46,884 nt of DNA from Paenibacillus sp. PastM-3 (GTDB lineage Bacteria > Bacillota > Bacilli > Paenibacillales > Paenibacillaceae), in the NCBI RefSeq assembly GCF_029893965.1, contig NZ_JARXXP010000036.1, positions 1 through 46,884 on the forward strand. Direction: 5' to 3'. A program made the translations under genes and the position numbers. The notes below the pieces were generated by a model. It saw nothing but the letters and a program-made list of their open reading frames with translations. It did not search any database and was not told the DNA's origin. Below are positions 1 to 7,449 of this stretch, piece after piece (the stretch's first letter is position 1; each line of letters starts with the position of its first letter).

Positions 1-124
1 CGAGAATGTTACATTCTCTAATTTGGAATCACCGAAGTGAATTCCGATACTCACTCGTTGTTCAGTTTTCAAAGATCAATTTGTTCTTTTCTTCAACGTC
101 GCGCTTGTCAGCAGCGACCTTTAT
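1..124 (-). other. 16S rRNA operon leader (transcript leaves the left edge)
   Basis: Read on the minus strand, this is the transcribed leader of an rRNA operon whose 16S gene lies beyond the left edge. It contains the boxA-like antitermination motif TGATCTTTGAAAAC at 66-79, followed by the CTGAACAACGAGTG segment typical of Paenibacillus and Bacillus rRNA leaders. The AT-rich stretch with a small inverted repeat near 1-17 is probably part of the 16S processing stem. No mature 16S sequence is in the window. Confidence 0.8.
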
Positions 125-154
125 AATATATCACAACACCTTCGATTAAGTCAA
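125..154 (-). promoter_or_regulatory. rRNA operon promoter P2
   Basis: A minus-strand -35 TTGACT (149-154) and -10 TATATT (125-130) are separated by 18 bases, directly upstream of the boxA-containing leader. Spacing and position match the downstream promoter of Firmicute rRNA operons. Confidence 0.75.
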
Positions 155-231
155 GCGTTTTTTTGATTTCTTTTTTCGCTTTCCTTTTGAACAAGTTATT
201 GATAATTAGCTTGTCCGAAGGGCCGAGAATT

Positions 232-261
232 AATGTACCATAGATCCTTAGGCCCCGTCAA
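232..261 (-). promoter_or_regulatory. rRNA operon promoter P1
   Basis: A second minus-strand promoter, -35 TTGACG (256-261) and -10 TACATT (232-237) with an 18-base spacer, lies 107 bases upstream of P2. It starts only 4 bases beyond the bofA stop codon, so the tandem rRNA promoters abut the end of bofA. No hairpin terminator separates bofA from them. Confidence 0.65.
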
Positions 262-264
262 CCT

Positions 265-528
265 TTAAAATAAAGTTATTTTTAGACCAAGTAACATCAG
301 TACACCCGGTAGTCCTAAAACCGTTACTGCGCCTATCGTCGCCGGATTTATGGGTATATAGACTTCAGTCAGCAGACCCGAGAAATTAACAATATAAATC
401 CCTACAGCCGCAAGTACCAGGTGAGTTCCAAATACAGTAAGCCAGCCCACGCCCAGCTTTTTACGGAATACAATTAAGCCCAGCAGGATTAACGACCCGA
501 CCAGAACGGCTAATGCAATTGTCCGCAT
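265..528 (-). CDS. bofA: BofA, inhibitor of pro-sigma-K processing
   Basis: The product is an 87-residue integral membrane protein of the BofA family, the same length as the B. subtilis protein. In that organism BofA sits in the outer forespore membrane with SpoIVFA and holds the protease SpoIVFB inactive, delaying sigma-K activation. The sequence shows two to three hydrophobic segments and ends with the typical glycine- and leucine-rich C-terminus (GLPGVLMLLGLKI). I chose the ATG at 528 because a GGGGGAGAG ribosome site lies 5-6 bases before it; an upstream in-frame ATG at 549 has none and would add 7 residues. It follows yaaL by 39 bases and probably shares its transcript. Directly downstream is an rRNA operon, as in B. 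subtilis. Confidence 0.9.
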   Translation of the reverse strand: MRTIALAVLVGSLILLGLIVFRKKLGVGWLTVFGTHLVLAAVGIYIVNFSGLLTEVYIPINPATIGAVTVLGLPGVLMLLGLKITLF

Positions 529-567
529 CCCACTCTCTCCCCCACTCATATAAATTACCTGACGGCA

Positions 568-825
568 TTACAACCGGCTACGGTTAATCCCCAGGCTTTT
601 GGCGTGCTTGAGATGGATCTGATACTTACGTTCGGCAGCCTCAAGAATAAATATGGCGTAATCAATCTGATCCTGGCCCAGAGCCTCATTAAACATCAGG
701 TGTGCTCTCTCCCACTCCAGCTGAGCATTACGAACCTCCAGGAACACACGCCAGTCCTCATCCACGCTTGAATCACGGAAGCTTTTATCGCTGCTTTCCT
801 GCCGGGCACTCCCCCACCACCGCAT
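568..825 (-). CDS. yaaL: YaaL family protein (DUF2508)
   Basis: This is an 85-residue, charged, probably helical cytoplasmic protein of unknown function. It matches the YaaL/DUF2508 family in size, composition and position between recR and bofA. The start at 825 is set by the strong AAGGGGGGAG site 6 bases upstream; a longer open frame back to 891 has no such site. The second half is rich in Glu, Arg and Leu (for example AIFILEAAERKYQIHLKHAK) and looks like a helical hairpin. Gene order recR-yaaL-bofA is the classical Bacillus order; the recR terminator in between suggests it starts a separate transcript with bofA. Confidence 0.8.
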   Translation of the reverse strand: MRWWGSARQESSDKSFRDSSVDEDWRVFLEVRNAQLEWERAHLMFNEALGQDQIDYAIFILEAAERKYQIHLKHAKSLGINRSRL

Positions 826-972
826 ACTATACTCCCCCCTTATGAAGAATCCTGCTTCCACAGGCCAAACTGCACAGCTGCATATTCTCATTCATATCGG
901 CGGGAGGACAAACTTAGAACCAAAAAGCAGAAAGCTTCAATTCAAGAAAAGGAGCAGCATTTGTTTATAAAC

Positions 973-997
973 AAAAAAGAAGCCTCGCGGGCTTCTC
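973..997 (-). terminator. Terminator after recR
   Basis: On the minus strand, AGAAGCC-cgcga-GGCTTCT (979-997) forms a stem followed by TTTTTTGTTT. It ends the dnaX-ybaB-recR transcript 40 bases after the recR stop. Confidence 0.85.
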
Positions 998-1036
998 TTC
1001 TGCATACAGCTATAGCAATATCCGTTACAAGACGCC

Positions 1037-1633
1037 TCACAGCTCGCGTCGGCCCTCCAGAGCTTTGGACAAGGTCACTTCATCCGCATACTCCAAGTCG
1101 CCGCCTACGGGCAATCCGTGGGCTATTCTCGTGATTTTGATATCAAACGGCCGGACAAGACGGGAAATGTACATAGCTGTAGCTTCCCCTTCGATATTCG
1201 GGTTGGTCGCCATAATAAGCTCCTTGACCCTTTCGTCGCTCAGCCGTGTCAGGAGCTCTTTAAGCCGGATATCATCCGGACCAATCCCTTCCATCGGAGA
1301 GATTGCCCCCTGCAGAACATGATAATAGCCGTCAAACTCCTTAGTCCGCTCGATGGCAACAAGATCCTTGGGCTCCTGAACCACGCAGATGACTGAGGAA
1401 TCGCGGGTTTTGTCCTGGCAAATCCGGCAAGGATCAGTATCGGTAATATTACAGCAGACCGAGCAATAGTGAAGATTTCGTTTGACGCTGACAAGCGCCT
1501 TGGCAAAATCAATAACTTCGTCCTCTTTCATGTGTAGCACATGAAAAGCCAGCCGGGCTGCTGTCTTTGGCCCGATTCCGGGCAAGCGCGTAAAAGCATC
1601 AATCAGCTTGGCTAGCGGTTCTGGATAATACAA
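1037..1633 (-). CDS. recR: Recombination mediator RecR
   Basis: The product is a 198-residue RecR, which with RecO (and RecF) loads RecA on single-stranded DNA at gaps and stalled forks. The sequence shows the N-terminal helix-hairpin-helix (RLPGIGPKTAARLAFH, about 17-32), the four-cysteine zinc element (C57, C60, C69, C72), and a Toprim domain with ATNPNIEGEATAMYI. The C-terminus is the conserved GLPVGGDLEYADEVTLSKAL. The start codon is TTG at 1631-1633, with AAAGGAG about 9 bases upstream and no better alternative. It is third in the dnaX-ybaB-recR operon, 36 bases after ybaB, and is followed by a terminator. Confidence 0.97.
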   Translation of the reverse strand: MYYPEPLAKLIDAFTRLPGIGPKTAARLAFHVLHMKEDEVIDFAKALVSVKRNLHYCSVCCNITDTDPCRICQDKTRDSSVICVVQEPKDLVAIERTKEFDGYYHVLQGAISPMEGIGPDDIRLKELLTRLSDERVKELIMATNPNIEGEATAMYISRLVRPFDIKITRIAHGLPVGGDLEYADEVTLSKALEGRREL

Positions 1634-1669
1634 AGTGATGATTCTCCTTTGAGCTAGAGTGTAGCGGGC

Positions 1670-1981
1670 TTAGAACAGTCCCGGGATCTTCATTCCGCCA
1701 GTGAATTTGCCCATGTCATTGTTAGCCAGTTCTTCCGCTTTGGTAAGCGCATCGTTAACAGCAGTAATCACAAGATCCTGCAGCATTTCAACATCATCCG
1801 GATCTACAGCTTCCGGTTTGATCTGAATGGACAGTACTTTTTTGTGTCCGTTAACCTGTACGGTAACTACTCCGCCGCCGGATGTTCCTTCTATCGTTTT
1901 GCTGCCCAGCTCTTCCTGTGCCTTAAGCATTTGCTCCTGCATTTTCTTAACCTGTTTCATCATTTGATTCATATTATTCAT
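1670..1981 (-). CDS. ybaB: YbaB/EbfC family nucleoid-associated protein
   Basis: This is a 103-residue YbaB/EbfC family DNA-binding protein (YaaK in B. subtilis), a small dimeric nucleoid-associated protein. The N-terminal helix is methionine- and glutamine-rich (MNNMNQMMKQVKKMQEQMLK). The core beta-sheet region with VTVQVNGHKKV and the AVNDALTKAEEL helix are typical, as is the C-terminal GGMKIPGLF. The ATG at 1981 is preceded by AAAGGAG. It lies 48 bases after dnaX and 36 before recR, the conserved dnaX-ybaB-recR arrangement. Confidence 0.95.
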   Translation of the reverse strand: MNNMNQMMKQVKKMQEQMLKAQEELGSKTIEGTSGGGVVTVQVNGHKKVLSIQIKPEAVDPDDVEMLQDLVITAVNDALTKAEELANNDMGKFTGGMKIPGLF

Positions 1982-2029
1982 TGGTCGTCTCTCCTTTGGG
2001 ATGCGCTTAGGCGCTGATAGGCTTAAAGG

Positions 2030-3808
2030 CTATTCCTTTATGACAACAAGGTCTTCCCCAAACAGCTGGATCGCCTCGTCAATCCATGGTTCACTCTTAT
2101 CTTCCGCGGCATCGTGCTCATGCTCCAGCCGCAGCTCCTCACTGCCCGGTTTGGCAGCTGATTTCTGCGAAGCCTCATTCCAGTCACGCAGCATCATTGT
2201 CACCAGGCGATACGGCTTGCCCAGACGCGAAGCAAACACATTCTCGATTACCTGCCTGTTAGCCGGCTTCTCGGTAGTATCCCGGTGGATAGTATTCTTA
2301 AAAGCCACCAGCACCGCATCATCCAGCACCGATACCGGCTCCCCGTCAACAAACCAGGCGTGAACCGTAACCCGCTCTTCCTTCACGGCCTGGAGCACAG
2401 TACTCCATTGTTTATAAACAGCATTAGAGTCAGAGCTATCCTTGCTGGCAATGAATTTATCAAGCTGCGGAGGCAGCTTGGAGGATGACGAGACACGCGG
2501 AGCCGGGCTTGCAGCAGGGGTCTGGCGCTGCCCAGCACCCTGATCCCGTCCGCCCCCGGATAATCCGCCCGCTTGAATAGCCTGCTCAAGCTTCTTCTCC
2601 AGCGCCGCAATCTGACGCTTCAAGGCTTCCAGTTCGCCCGCAGCTGCCGGCTGGCCGCCGGCCGCCGGCCGCCGCAAAGCATCAGCTGCTGATGAAGAAG
2701 CTGTTAACGGCGGCACAGTTTCCTGCTGCATGGTGCACAGCTTCATCAGGGCTACCTCAAACAGCGTCTGGGGATGGGTTGCGTATTTCATTTCACCAAG
2801 ATAGCGGTTTAAAGTCTCAACGATCTGAAACAGCCTTTCCCGGGAAAAACCGTTGGCCATATCACGGAACTCAGCAGGATTAAGCACACGGTCCGTAAGC
2901 TTATCGGCACCCGGGACCATCTTGATCATCAGCAGATCCCTGAAATAATACAACAGATTCTCCAGACACTTATCAGCGCTCTTGCCTTCCTGCATAAGCT
3001 GCTCCACCAGTTCCAGCAGCCGCCCCATATCTCCTTCAAGAATGGCAGTGGCGAGCTTTGCGAACTGTTCGGAAGGAATGCCGCCGGTCATGCCGAGCAC
3101 CTGCTGATAGGTCACTTGGCCGTCTGTAAAGGACGAGATCTGATCCAGTATGCTGAGCGCATCGCGCATCCCCCCGTCGGAGAGCCTAGCGATATACTGG
3201 AGCGCATCGGCATCTGCGGTAATGCCCTCTTTCTGGCAGATCTCGGCCAGCCGGCCGCTCTGCTCCTCCAGAGATACCCGGCGGAAATCAAAACGCTGGC
3301 AGCGGGATATTATCGTTGCCGGCAATTTATGAGGCTCTGTCGTGGCCAGTATAAACATTACATGCGGAGGCGGCTCCTCCAAAGTCTTCAGCAGGGCATT
3401 AAACGCCTCTGTTGTCAGCATATGCACTTCATCAATAATATACACTTTACGGCGTACTTCGGTAGGCGCGTATTTCACCTTATCCCGCAGGTCGCGTATT
3501 TCCTCAACACCGCGGTTGGACGCCGCATCAATCTCCTGAACGTCCATGATATTGCCCGAAGTGATCCTTAGGCAGGAAGGGCATTCATTGCACGGCTCAG
3601 GACCCGGCCCGCGCTCACAGTTGACCGCTTTGGCGAGCACCTTGGCCGCACTGGTCTTGCCGGTTCCGCGCGGGCCGCTGAACAGGTAGGCATGAGAGAC
3701 CCGCTGTTCACGGATTGCATTCTGCAGCGTCTGGATAATATGCTGCTGCCCTACCATGTCCTGAAACGACTGCGGCCGCCAAGCACGGTACAGCGCGATA
3801 TGTTCCAC
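2030..3808 (-). CDS. dnaX: DNA polymerase III subunits gamma/tau
   Basis: The product is a 592-residue tau protein, the AAA+ core of the clamp loader that places the sliding clamp on DNA. The Walker A motif GPRGTGKT is at 45-52, with a four-cysteine zinc module (C64, C73, C76, C79), a Walker B/DEVH region (IIDEVHML, about 124) and the sensor SRC motif. After about residue 360 comes a low-complexity Ala/Gly/Pro linker and a C-terminal domain with an acidic end. The start is GTG at 3806-3808, preceded by GAGGGTA. I saw no A-rich slippery site, so only the full-length form is expected. It heads the dnaX-ybaB-recR operon, just downstream of the SRP RNA. Confidence 0.97.
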   Translation of the reverse strand: MEHIALYRAWRPQSFQDMVGQQHIIQTLQNAIREQRVSHAYLFSGPRGTGKTSAAKVLAKAVNCERGPGPEPCNECPSCLRITSGNIMDVQEIDAASNRGVEEIRDLRDKVKYAPTEVRRKVYIIDEVHMLTTEAFNALLKTLEEPPPHVMFILATTEPHKLPATIISRCQRFDFRRVSLEEQSGRLAEICQKEGITADADALQYIARLSDGGMRDALSILDQISSFTDGQVTYQQVLGMTGGIPSEQFAKLATAILEGDMGRLLELVEQLMQEGKSADKCLENLLYYFRDLLMIKMVPGADKLTDRVLNPAEFRDMANGFSRERLFQIVETLNRYLGEMKYATHPQTLFEVALMKLCTMQQETVPPLTASSSAADALRRPAAGGQPAAAGELEALKRQIAALEKKLEQAIQAGGLSGGGRDQGAGQRQTPAASPAPRVSSSSKLPPQLDKFIASKDSSDSNAVYKQWSTVLQAVKEERVTVHAWFVDGEPVSVLDDAVLVAFKNTIHRDTTEKPANRQVIENVFASRLGKPYRLVTMMLRDWNEASQKSAAKPGSEELRLEHEHDAAEDKSEPWIDEAIQLFGEDLVVIKE

Positions 3809-3884
3809 TATGCATTACCCTCTCTTAGACTGCCGCTTTCCGGCATTTGTCGCTAATTTATTATACTATATTCACCAGAATTTG

Positions 3885-3923
3885 ACCAAAAACAAAAAGC
3901 ATCTTCGCTTGTGGCAAAGATGC
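3885..3923 (-). terminator. Terminator of the SRP RNA gene
   Basis: On the minus strand, AGCATCTTTG and CGAAGATGCT (3898-3923) form a stem followed by TTTTTGTTTTTGG. It lies about 20 bases beyond the SRP RNA 3' end and upstream of dnaX. Confidence 0.85.
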
Positions 3924-3941
3924 TGTTATTAGCTGATATTA

Positions 3942-4218
3942 AACCGTGCACCTGTTATTGATGACTGCGATCCAAGCGGCAACCCTACGGAACTGCTCGG
4001 GCTAGGCCACCCTCCGGCACAAGAGTAAACTTGCTTATGGCTGCTTCCTTCCGGACCTGACCAGGTTCACAAGCACTCATTGCGGAGGACCCAACCGTCA
4101 ACACAGCCCATAGGAACCAAGGCCTCACATCGACAGCACCTCTAACAGGAATTCAACCTCGCTACAGCGGATTGCGAGTTACAGGGCACCGCTACCTCCC
4201 CGTCTAGCACGGCGAAGA
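3942..4218 (-). ncRNA. ffs: Signal recognition particle RNA (large, Bacillus type)
   Basis: This is the 7S-like RNA of the signal recognition particle (scr/ffs), which binds Ffh for co-translational targeting to the membrane. The domain IV core GGTCAGGTCCGGAAGGAAGC is present on the minus strand near 4050-4070. The 5' part carries GTGCTAGACGGGGAGGTAGC, and the 3' end finishes with GGTGCACGG. These are the ends of the long Bacillus form with an Alu domain, so the length is about 277 nucleotides. A TATACT -10 element lies just before the inferred 5' end. Ends are estimated by similarity, within a few bases. Confidence 0.93.
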
Positions 4219-4270
4219 TAAGTATAGCTCACACCCCGGCAAAAATCAACCTCTCCCTGGAAGTGGCAAA

Positions 4271-4301
4271 TAAAAACTCCCCGGATATGCATCCGGGGAG
4301 T
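4271..4301 (-). terminator. Terminator after rpmE
   Basis: The minus strand holds a perfect stem ACTCCCCGGAT/ATCCGGGGAGT (4276-4301) followed by TTTTTATTT, 35 bases beyond the rpmE stop. Confidence 0.92.
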
Positions 4302-4336
4302 CCATTTAGTGCTAAGCCGCAGCCCAGCGCTGGTAA

Positions 4337-4534
4337 TTAGATACCGTATTTCTTCTTGAATCTATCGACACGACCACCAGCATCCAGGAATTTCTGTTTG
4401 CCAGTGAAGAACGGATGGCAGTTGGAGCAAATTTCGACGCGCAGTTCCTGCTTAACAGAACCGGATTCGAAAGTGTTGCCGCAAGCGCATGTCACATTAG
4501 TAACGTGGTACTTCGGTTGAATGGCTTCTTGCAT
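4337..4534 (-). CDS. rpmE: 50S ribosomal protein L31, zinc-binding type
   Basis: This is a 65-residue L31 of the zinc-ribbon (C+) type, a protein of the large subunit that bridges to the 30S head. The four zinc ligands are visible: C16, C18, C36 and C39 (CACG, then CSNCHPF). The C-terminus GGRVDRFKKKYGI is characteristic. It has its own promoter and terminator, so it is probably monocistronic. In zinc-poor conditions Firmicutes replace this form with a zinc-free L31; no such paralogue is in the window. It is next to the rho cluster as in Bacillus. Confidence 0.96.
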   Translation of the reverse strand: MQEAIQPKYHVTNVTCACGNTFESGSVKQELRVEICSNCHPFFTGKQKFLDAGGRVDRFKKKYGI

Positions 4535-4597
4535 TTCAATTTCACCTCTCTTGCCCTAGGCCTCATGCGGACCCAGAGTTATTAAACACACAACGAC

Positions 4598-4626
4598 ATT
4601 TTAGCACGAAATTTGGGACACTGCAA
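4598..4626 (-). promoter_or_regulatory. rpmE promoter
   Basis: On the minus strand, -35 TTGCAG (4621-4626) and extended -10 TGCTAAAAT (hexamer at 4598-4603) have a 17-base spacer, 64 bases upstream of the rpmE start. A good sigma-A promoter. Confidence 0.7.
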
Positions 4627-4656
4627 TATCTTTAAAACACGGTATACCGGATCTGA

Positions 4657-5934
4657 TTAGAGTGTGACACGGCGTGCCTTCACCCGAGCGAGCTCAGCTG
4701 GAGGTACATGTGTATAAGAGCCAATTACTACATCCGGCAGCTCCTCACGGAAGATATCAAGCATGGTCTTCATTCCCAGAATCTCCCCCCGGGCAGGAGG
4801 AATAAGTCCCAGGTAGCTCTCAGGGTCAATATTAAGATTGCGCATCTGAATCAGCTTAAGATCAGTGCGCCGGCAAAATTCAACCATCGCTTCAATCTCC
4901 TCCTCCCGGTCTGTTACTCCCGGGAAAATCAGATAGTTAATTGAAGTATACACGCCCTGGGAAGCTGCATATTTCAACGACTTCTCTACATTGGCAAGCG
5001 TATACCCGCGCGGCTTGTAATAGGCATTGTAGTGATCGTCCAGCGCACTGATGGTGCTGACCCGCATAAGGTCAAGCCCAGCATCCACAATCCCGCGGAT
5101 ATGGTCGCTGAGTCCGGCATTTGTATTGATATTGATGTATCCCATATCTGTAGTTGCCCGGACTTCACGGATCGCTTCAATAATCAGTTTAGCCTGGGTG
5201 GAGGGCTCACCTTCGCAGCCCTGCCCGAAGCTGATAATGGACTGCGGCGTCTTCAGATGCTCCAGCATGACCTGGGAGATTTCGCTCACTGTTGGCCGGA
5301 AGTTCATCCGGGTCTGCGGAGAGACGAATCCGCTGTCATCAGGCTGTTCTGATATACATCCGAAGCAGCCGGCATTACACGAGTAGGAGACCGGGACAGC
5401 TCCTTCCCAACGGCCCAAAAAGGTGTTGGAGGAGGTAAGGCATTCGTAGCCGAGCGCACAATTCGAGAGATGGTCATACAGGCGGTTATCCGGGTATTTA
5501 GCCCGCAAATCACCTACCCCTACTTCGACTTCTCCCCGGTCACAGTTGAGGGGGTTCCACTTCTCCGGATCATCCGTCGGATCTGCAGCAACATAAAAGC
5601 CGCCGTCCTTCCACACTACAGCTGAATAGCCGAAGAGCGGAAGCTTATACGACTTGTCTGTCTTGACATAGCCGGGAAGGCACAGTCTCGTATAACCCTG
5701 CGGCAGCAGTGCACCGACTGCTTGTGACCCCTCCGGCAGCGGCAGCATTTCACCCGTCTCAGGATTCATGCCTACTGCACGGGTGCTTGGCAAACCTACG
5801 AGGGTAGCTCCTTCCGGCAGCGGAATCAGCTCCTCCTCCAGCATCTCAACGATCATATCGCCGCTGCGGGCAAGACCATACAGCTCCGGATGATCATATA
5901 CATTTCCTTGTTCATCGGCATATACCAGATACAT
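4657..5934 (-). CDS. Radical SAM enzyme of unknown substrate
   Basis: This 425-residue protein carries a radical SAM cluster motif, C186-x3-C190-x2-C193 (CNAGCFGC), which binds a [4Fe-4S] cluster that cleaves S-adenosylmethionine. A glycine/glutamate motif (GQGCEGEP, about 237-244), the IN-rich strand ININTNAG and a late strand with MRNLNIDP fit a radical SAM barrel covering about 180-420. The first 180 residues form a separate domain with cysteines at 85, 131, 159 and 165. There is no SPASM-type cysteine-rich C-terminus. It starts 25 bases after the rho stop with a GAGGAG site and probably shares the rho transcript. I do not recognise the substrate. Confidence 0.85.
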   Translation of the reverse strand: MYLVYADEQGNVYDHPELYGLARSGDMIVEMLEEELIPLPEGATLVGLPSTRAVGMNPETGEMLPLPEGSQAVGALLPQGYTRLCLPGYVKTDKSYKLPLFGYSAVVWKDGGFYVAADPTDDPEKWNPLNCDRGEVEVGVGDLRAKYPDNRLYDHLSNCALGYECLTSSNTFLGRWEGAVPVSYSCNAGCFGCISEQPDDSGFVSPQTRMNFRPTVSEISQVMLEHLKTPQSIISFGQGCEGEPSTQAKLIIEAIREVRATTDMGYININTNAGLSDHIRGIVDAGLDLMRVSTISALDDHYNAYYKPRGYTLANVEKSLKYAASQGVYTSINYLIFPGVTDREEEIEAMVEFCRRTDLKLIQMRNLNIDPESYLGLIPPARGEILGMKTMLDIFREELPDVVIGSYTHVPPAELARVKARRVTL

Positions 5935-5959
5935 GTTAATCTCCTCTTATTTTCTATTC

Positions 5960-7315
5960 TCAGGTTGTAGGGACAGAAGGTGTCTTGGGCCGTGAGGTAC
6001 GCCGTGCAGATGCACCGCTATTTGAGGTTCCGCCGCTGCTTGCAGTACCGTTTGTTGCCGAATCCTTGCTTCCGGCCACATCGAACGAGGCCAGGAATTC
6101 AGCGTTGGTCTTGCTGTCACGCAGCTTTTTGAGGAAGCCTTCTACGAAGTCATACGACTCGTTCATATTCTTGCGGATAGCCCAAATGGTATCCAGTTCT
6201 TCCTTGCTCAGCAGTACTTCTTCGCGGCGTGTTCCGGAACGCCGGATGTCGATAGCCGGGAAAATACGGCGTTCCGCAAGCTTCCGGTCCAAGTGAAGTT
6301 CCATATTGCCCGTACCTTTAAATTCCTCATAAATAATATCGTCCATACGTGATCCGGTATCAATCAGCGCTGTAGCAAGTATCGTCAGGCTTCCGCCCTC
6401 CTCCACATTGCGCGCAGAACCAAAGAACCGTTTAGGACGATGGAAAGCTGCAGGATCAATACCTCCGCTGAGTGTACGTCCAGATGGAGGAACCACAAGG
6501 TTATAAGCACGCGCCAGCCGTGTAATGCTGTCCAGCAGAATGACAACATCCTTCTTATGCTCAACCAGACGGAGAGCCCGCTGCAGCACAAGCTCGGCAA
6601 CTTTGATATGATTCTCAGGCAGCTCATCAAATGTAGAGGCAACTACCTCACCTTTTACCGAGCGCTGCATATCCGTTACTTCCTCGGGGCGTTCATCAAT
6701 CAGCAGTACAAACAGTTCAATCTCGGGATTGTTAGTGGAGATACTGTTGGCAATTTCTTTCAGGAGGAGCGTTTTCCCTGCTTTGGGAGGTGCTACGATC
6801 AAACCGCGCTGCCCCAGGCCTACAGGAGCAAGCAAATCCATTATTCTGGTAGACAGATGGGTAGGGGATGTCTCAAGCGGCAGCTTGTCTTGCGGATAAA
6901 GAGGTGTAAGCGCCGGGAAATGCAGGCGTTCCGCTGCACTAGCAGGATTCTCGCCGTTGACGGCATTAACTTGAAGCAGACCAAAGTACCGTTCATTTTC
7001 TTTCGGTGTGCGGCATTTTCCTGATACAAGATCTCCGCTTCTAAGATCAAACTTGCGGATTTGCGAGGCTGAAATGTAAATATCCTCCGGACTGGGCAAA
7101 TAGTTGATTGGCCTCAGGAACCCGTAGCCTTCCGGCAGAATTTCCAGCACGCCTTCCATAAACATCAGCCCGCTCTGCTCCGCCTGTGCCCGGAGGATGG
7201 CGAAGATCAGCTCCCGTTTCTTCAGCTGTCCGTAGTAAGGAATCTGGTATTTCTTGGCCAGCTTATACAGCTCGGTCAGTTTCATTTCTTCCAGATCGGA
7301 AATTTGAAGATCCAT
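5960..7315 (-). CDS. rho: Transcription termination factor Rho
   Basis: This 451-residue protein is the hexameric RNA helicase Rho. The N-terminal helical Rho-N region (residues 1-50) leads to a cold-shock-like RNA-binding domain (EGYGFLR, PSPEDIYIS). The ATPase core has Walker A APPKAGKT near 180-187, Walker B (VVILLDSITRLARAYN) and the Q/R-loop sequences GTGNMELHLDRKLAERRIFPAIDI. The C-terminal 30 residues are a Ser/Gly/Thr-rich tail not needed for the core fold, making it about 24 residues longer than the B. subtilis protein. Start ATG at 7315 follows AGGTGG. The upstream leader holds a long inverted repeat that could be regulatory. Confidence 0.97.
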   Translation of the reverse strand: MDLQISDLEEMKLTELYKLAKKYQIPYYGQLKKRELIFAILRAQAEQSGLMFMEGVLEILPEGYGFLRPINYLPSPEDIYISASQIRKFDLRSGDLVSGKCRTPKENERYFGLLQVNAVNGENPASAAERLHFPALTPLYPQDKLPLETSPTHLSTRIMDLLAPVGLGQRGLIVAPPKAGKTLLLKEIANSISTNNPEIELFVLLIDERPEEVTDMQRSVKGEVVASTFDELPENHIKVAELVLQRALRLVEHKKDVVILLDSITRLARAYNLVVPPSGRTLSGGIDPAAFHRPKRFFGSARNVEEGGSLTILATALIDTGSRMDDIIYEEFKGTGNMELHLDRKLAERRIFPAIDIRRSGTRREEVLLSKEELDTIWAIRKNMNESYDFVEGFLKKLRDSKTNAEFLASFDVAGSKDSATNGTASSGGTSNSGASARRTSRPKTPSVPTT

Positions 7316-7374
7316 GTAATAACCACCTATTCAATTTTTATAAAATATAAATCTATTAAATTGCTCATTAGGAT

Positions 7375-7444
7375 AGGATTACCCGATTTGGAAGGAGATA
7401 TGCAGCACTTTCACGAAAATCCCCTTCAAAAATCAGATAATCCT
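7375..7444 (-). repeat. Long inverted repeat between murA and rho
   Basis: AGGATTACCCGATTT (7375-7389) and AAATCAGATAATCCT (7430-7444) pair over 15 positions, allowing three G-U pairs in the minus-strand RNA. Inside them a second pairing, GAAGGGGA with TCTCCTTC, extends the structure. It follows the murA stop by 5 bases and has no uridine run after it. It may be an imperfect murA terminator or a structured rho leader. Confidence 0.6.
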
Positions 7445-7449
7445 ATGAT

